From Acidobacteriaceae bacterium (lineage in GTDB: Bacteria > Acidobacteriota > Terriglobia > Terriglobales > Acidobacteriaceae): a stretch of 7,712 bases of DNA. Shown here piece after piece: positions 6,279-7,712 of the stretch (position 1 is its first letter; each line of letters opens with the position of its first letter). The stretch is from the NCBI GenBank assembly GCA_003156235.1, contig PMGP01000301.1, positions 1 through 7,712 of the forward strand. Reading direction: 5' to 3'. The translations under genes were made by a program, and so were the position numbers. Below the pieces are notes generated by a model. It was not told the DNA's origin. It made no database searches and saw only the letters and a program-made list of their open reading frames with translations.

Positions 6279-6743
6279 TTACTTCCGCGGCGTGATGTCA
6301 GTTACAGGCAGATCCCAGTGGCCGAGGAGAATCTCGAAGCGGCGCTGCTCTTCTTTCTGGTAAGTTGCCTGATCCGGCCATAGCTCCTTGACAAAGGCCT
6401 CTTCGTCGGGGTTGGCGGTGGTGGCCACTGTGGAGTTTTTGTAGCGGATGGTGACGCGATAGTCCCAGCGGCCGTCCTCGGTGGTGTGGTAGGCGGGCGA
6501 CTCGATTTTGATCGACAGAATGCGGCCTGTGGTCTGAATCTTCTCAAGCAGTGGGTAGTGGTTTTTGAGGAAGAGCTCCTTGAACTCGGCCTGATGGCCC
6601 CATTGGCACTTGTAGTAGTACTCGATGGTATAGGGCTGATCGGCGCTGACCTGCGGCGGCGCGCCCTGGGCAAGAAGCTGAAGCGGGGCGGCGAACGCTG
6701 CGACAAAGACTACGGAGAGAACGGCGATGAGAATGCGGCGCAT
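6279..6743 (-). CDS. Small secreted protein of unknown function, possibly dimeric alpha/beta-barrel-like
   Basis: The ATG at 6743 follows a near-ideal Shine-Dalgarno sequence (AAGGAGG, complement of 6748-6754). The 154-residue product begins with a signal peptide (MRRILIAVLSVVFVAAFAAP..., cleavage near AQG at 25-27). The mature part starts with YTIEYYYKCQWGHQAEF (38-54), then LFLKNHYPLLEKIQTTG (57-73), a strand ILSIKIESPAYH (75-86) and a strand RWDYRVTIRYKN (92-103), with a C-terminal acidic/aromatic helix (113-140) ending in GHWDLP. A strand, a helix with an N-x-x-P-L-L-E pattern and two further strands recall the dimeric alpha/beta-barrel (NIPSNAP/ABM-like) fold, but this is an impression only. 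There is one cysteine (46). The gene lies between two other secreted-protein genes on the same strand, 77 bases after the 244-residue gene. I do not recognise a named family. Confidence 0.85.
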   Translation of the reverse strand: MRRILIAVLSVVFVAAFAAPLQLLAQGAPPQVSADQPYTIEYYYKCQWGHQAEFKELFLKNHYPLLEKIQTTGRILSIKIESPAYHTTEDGRWDYRVTIRYKNSTVATTANPDEEAFVKELWPDQATYQKEEQRRFEILLGHWDLPVTDITPRK

Positions 6744-6764
6744 GAGACCTCCTTGATTGAGAGT

Positions 6765-6770
6765 ATTGTA
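6765..6770 (-). promoter_or_regulatory. Candidate -10 box (TACAAT) for the 154-residue secreted protein gene
   Basis: The complement of 6765-6770 reads TACAAT, five of six bases of the -10 consensus, and would place the transcript start around 6758, just ahead of the AAGGAGG ribosome site. A TTGACC exists upstream (complement of 6796-6801), but its spacing of 25 bases is too long for a standard promoter, so only the -10 is proposed. Confidence 0.3.
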
Positions 6771-6795
6771 CCGTCAGCCGCTGGTCGCTGCACTC

Positions 6796-6816
6796 GGTCA
6801 ACTGATCACTGACCAC
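6796..6816 (-). repeat. Three degenerate heptamer repeats (GTGGTCA type)
   Basis: On the minus strand the 77-base gap between two secreted-protein genes contains GTGGTCA, GTGATCA and GTTGACC in direct succession. The outer bases also form a 5-bp inverted repeat, GGTCA (6796-6800) with TGACC (6810-6814). It could be a remnant of a short intergenic repeat family or a regulator-binding site. Three degenerate copies are a weak signal. Confidence 0.3.
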
Positions 6817-6820
6817 TGTC

Positions 6821-7555
6821 TTACCAGCGTAGATGGAAGAAGCGCTTGAGCTCGGGAGCGAACTCCTGCACCAGATGCTCCGCGCCGATGAAGCCGGCTT
6901 CGATGTGGCCGGCCTGCACGCCCTGCACAAGCGGCGAGTAGTGCTCAGGCCACCATGTGGCTTCGACCATCGCGCTGCCGTAGATGCTGGTGATCTGGGG
7001 AAGGTCGAGCGTCAGATGGCCGCTGTTTGTGTAGGTGAGGAAGCTCATCTTGAAGACGTGGCCGCCGCGGCGAAAGAGGCCGGTGCAGGCGCAGGGGAAG
7101 TAACGGGGGTCGGTGCCCGCGATGCCGGCCATGCTCTCATGCGCGGAGTTCTGGATCAGGTTGCTGCCGTAGCTGGAGCCCAGGCGGCGGGCAAAGCCGC
7201 CCCCGCTCCTGGTCCACGCGGAGGGAACGTCTAAGGTTTGCTGGTAGGCGGCGGTGGCCAGGGACTCGACGTGAATGGCGGGAGAGCGGCCGTCTTCGTT
7301 AATCCAGCGCTGCCAACGCTCGTGCGCGTTGAGCGGCTTGTAAGTGGCCGGATCGAAGGGCGGCTGGACAGTGAGCGTGTGAGCCAACGAATGGCCAAGC
7401 GATTGGGCAGACGAGTCGAGCGTCTGTGCGGTCGCCTGGACAGGCGATTCGAGCTTCTGCGCGGTTGCCTTGACAGGCGATTGAGCAAGGGAGAGGCTGG
7501 GCACAAGAAAAAGCGCGATGAGGACGATACGAATTTTCAGAGTCACATCTGTCAT
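6821..7555 (-). CDS. Secreted protein of unknown function, acidobacterial type
   Basis: The 244-residue protein starts with a signal peptide (residues 1-24, hydrophobic 10-23, cleavage near SLA-Q). A low-complexity Ala/Gln/Ser segment (26-60) contains two 11-residue repeats. The mature domain has HERWQRWINEDGRSPAIH (78-95), GGGFARRLGSSYGSNLIQNS (118-137), a DPRYF motif (149-153) followed by C155 and C157, then GHVFKMSFLTYTNSG (165-179) and a glycine-rich stretch IYGSAMVEATWWPEHYSPL (191-209). The order RWQ...WG/SG-x-x-FARR-GS...DPRYF...GHxF...YG...WP-x-x-Y matches a group of hypothetical proteins I associate with Acidobacteria, often about 200-250 residues; no function is known to me. It may be an envelope protein with short amphipathic or membrane-associated helices. 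The ATG at 7555 has no Shine-Dalgarno sequence. A GTG three codons later is preceded by GATAAT at seven bases and could be a leaderless start. Confidence 0.85.
   Translation of the reverse strand: MTDVTLKIRIVLIALFLVPSLSLAQSPVKATAQKLESPVQATAQTLDSSAQSLGHSLAHTLTVQPPFDPATYKPLNAHERWQRWINEDGRSPAIHVESLATAAYQQTLDVPSAWTRSGGGFARRLGSSYGSNLIQNSAHESMAGIAGTDPRYFPCACTGLFRRGGHVFKMSFLTYTNSGHLTLDLPQITSIYGSAMVEATWWPEHYSPLVQGVQAGHIEAGFIGAEHLVQEFAPELKRFFHLRW
7415..7480 (-). repeat. Two tandem 33-base repeats encoding an 11-residue motif
   Basis: The units at 7448-7480 and 7415-7447 are identical at 28 of 33 bases and encode SPVKATAQKLE and SPVQATAQTLD (residues 26-36 and 37-47), directly after the signal peptide. 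A shorter degenerate continuation (SSAQSL) follows. The 11-residue period with regularly spaced Val/Ala/Leu suggests an amphipathic helix or a flexible stalk between the signal peptide and the mature domain. Confidence 0.8.
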
Positions 7556-7628
7556 TATCCAAGAGAATCGGCGAAAAAGGTAGGGCGGAGAGGCGAAAAA
7601 ACAAATCCGTAAAATTGCTCAAGGATTC

Positions 7629-7712
7629 TTATGGGATGCGTGTGGCGAGCTTGACGGCCAGTGCAGCGGCCTGCGGGGCATCGGGCATGTTGGCGTAGCC
7701 GGCCAGATAGCG
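7629..7712 (-). CDS. C-terminal end of an unidentified gene (5' part outside window)
   Basis: From the right edge the minus strand is open for 27 codons and ends with TAA (complement of 7629-7631). The frame encodes RYLAGYANMPDAPQAAALAVKLATRIP-stop. Third positions are mostly G or C, as in the other genes here, which supports coding; both other minus-strand frames read through the stop with less plausible peptides. The function cannot be told from 27 residues. The 73-base gap to the next gene (7556-7628) contains a weak AATCC/GGATT hairpin followed by a T6 run on the minus strand, possibly a poor terminator, and nothing else I can support. Confidence 0.6.
   Translation of the reverse strand, partial: RYLAGYANMPDAPQAAALAVKLATRIP

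Noticed and set aside
6833..7234. 133-codon plus-strand open frame opposite the 244-residue protein
   Set aside because: It is antisense to a gene with a signal peptide and DPRYF-type motifs, and its Gly/Ala/Val-rich product looks like the complement of that gene.
7596..7626. Possible terminator after the partial right-hand gene
   Set aside because: The minus strand has a T6 run, but the preceding hairpin is only five base pairs (AATCC/GGATT) with a 14-base loop; too weak to list as a feature.

Overview
The base composition (GC-rich, with third-codon G/C preference) and the gene content suggest a soil-type Acidobacteriota (Terriglobia/Acidobacteriaceae-like) chromosome. The pointers are a secreted four-fold IPT/TIG protein, a 244-residue secreted protein of a type I associate with acidobacterial genomes, and a GGGCTAAAGCCC-type palindromic repeat. 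The assignment is inference from pattern memory; no rRNA or marker gene is present. I see no tRNA, rRNA, CRISPR array, transposase, integrase or phage gene.

Layout. Positions 1-205 (minus) hold the start of a secreted protein that runs off the left edge. It is divergent from a plus-strand HAD phosphatase of the phosphoglycolate phosphatase type (326-1060). A plus-strand pair follows: a family 2 glycosyltransferase with a four-helix membrane anchor (1238-2440), then 36 bases later a TIGR01777-type NAD(P)-dependent sugar epimerase-like protein (2477-3589). The second gene carries an in-frame palindromic repeat insertion at 2964-3028. A near-perfect bidirectional hairpin terminator (3605-3642) separates this rightward block from a leftward block. 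The leftward block reads, from the right edge: the tail of an unidentified gene (7629-7712), a 244-residue secreted protein (6821-7555), a 154-residue secreted protein (6279-6743), and a large secreted protein with four IPT/TIG domains and a C-terminal beta-rich domain (3652-6021).

Function. The right-hand half is an envelope or export neighbourhood: three consecutive complete genes have Sec signal peptides, and two of them look like accessory proteins of unknown role. The left half is housekeeping (phosphoglycolate salvage) plus membrane-linked sugar transfer. I find no convincing multi-gene defence, secretion or biosynthetic system. The most interesting signals are the palindromic repeat turned into protein sequence inside the TIGR01777 gene, a shared promoter-like box six bases before two start codons that lack a Shine-Dalgarno sequence, and short tandem-repeat expansions in two secreted proteins.
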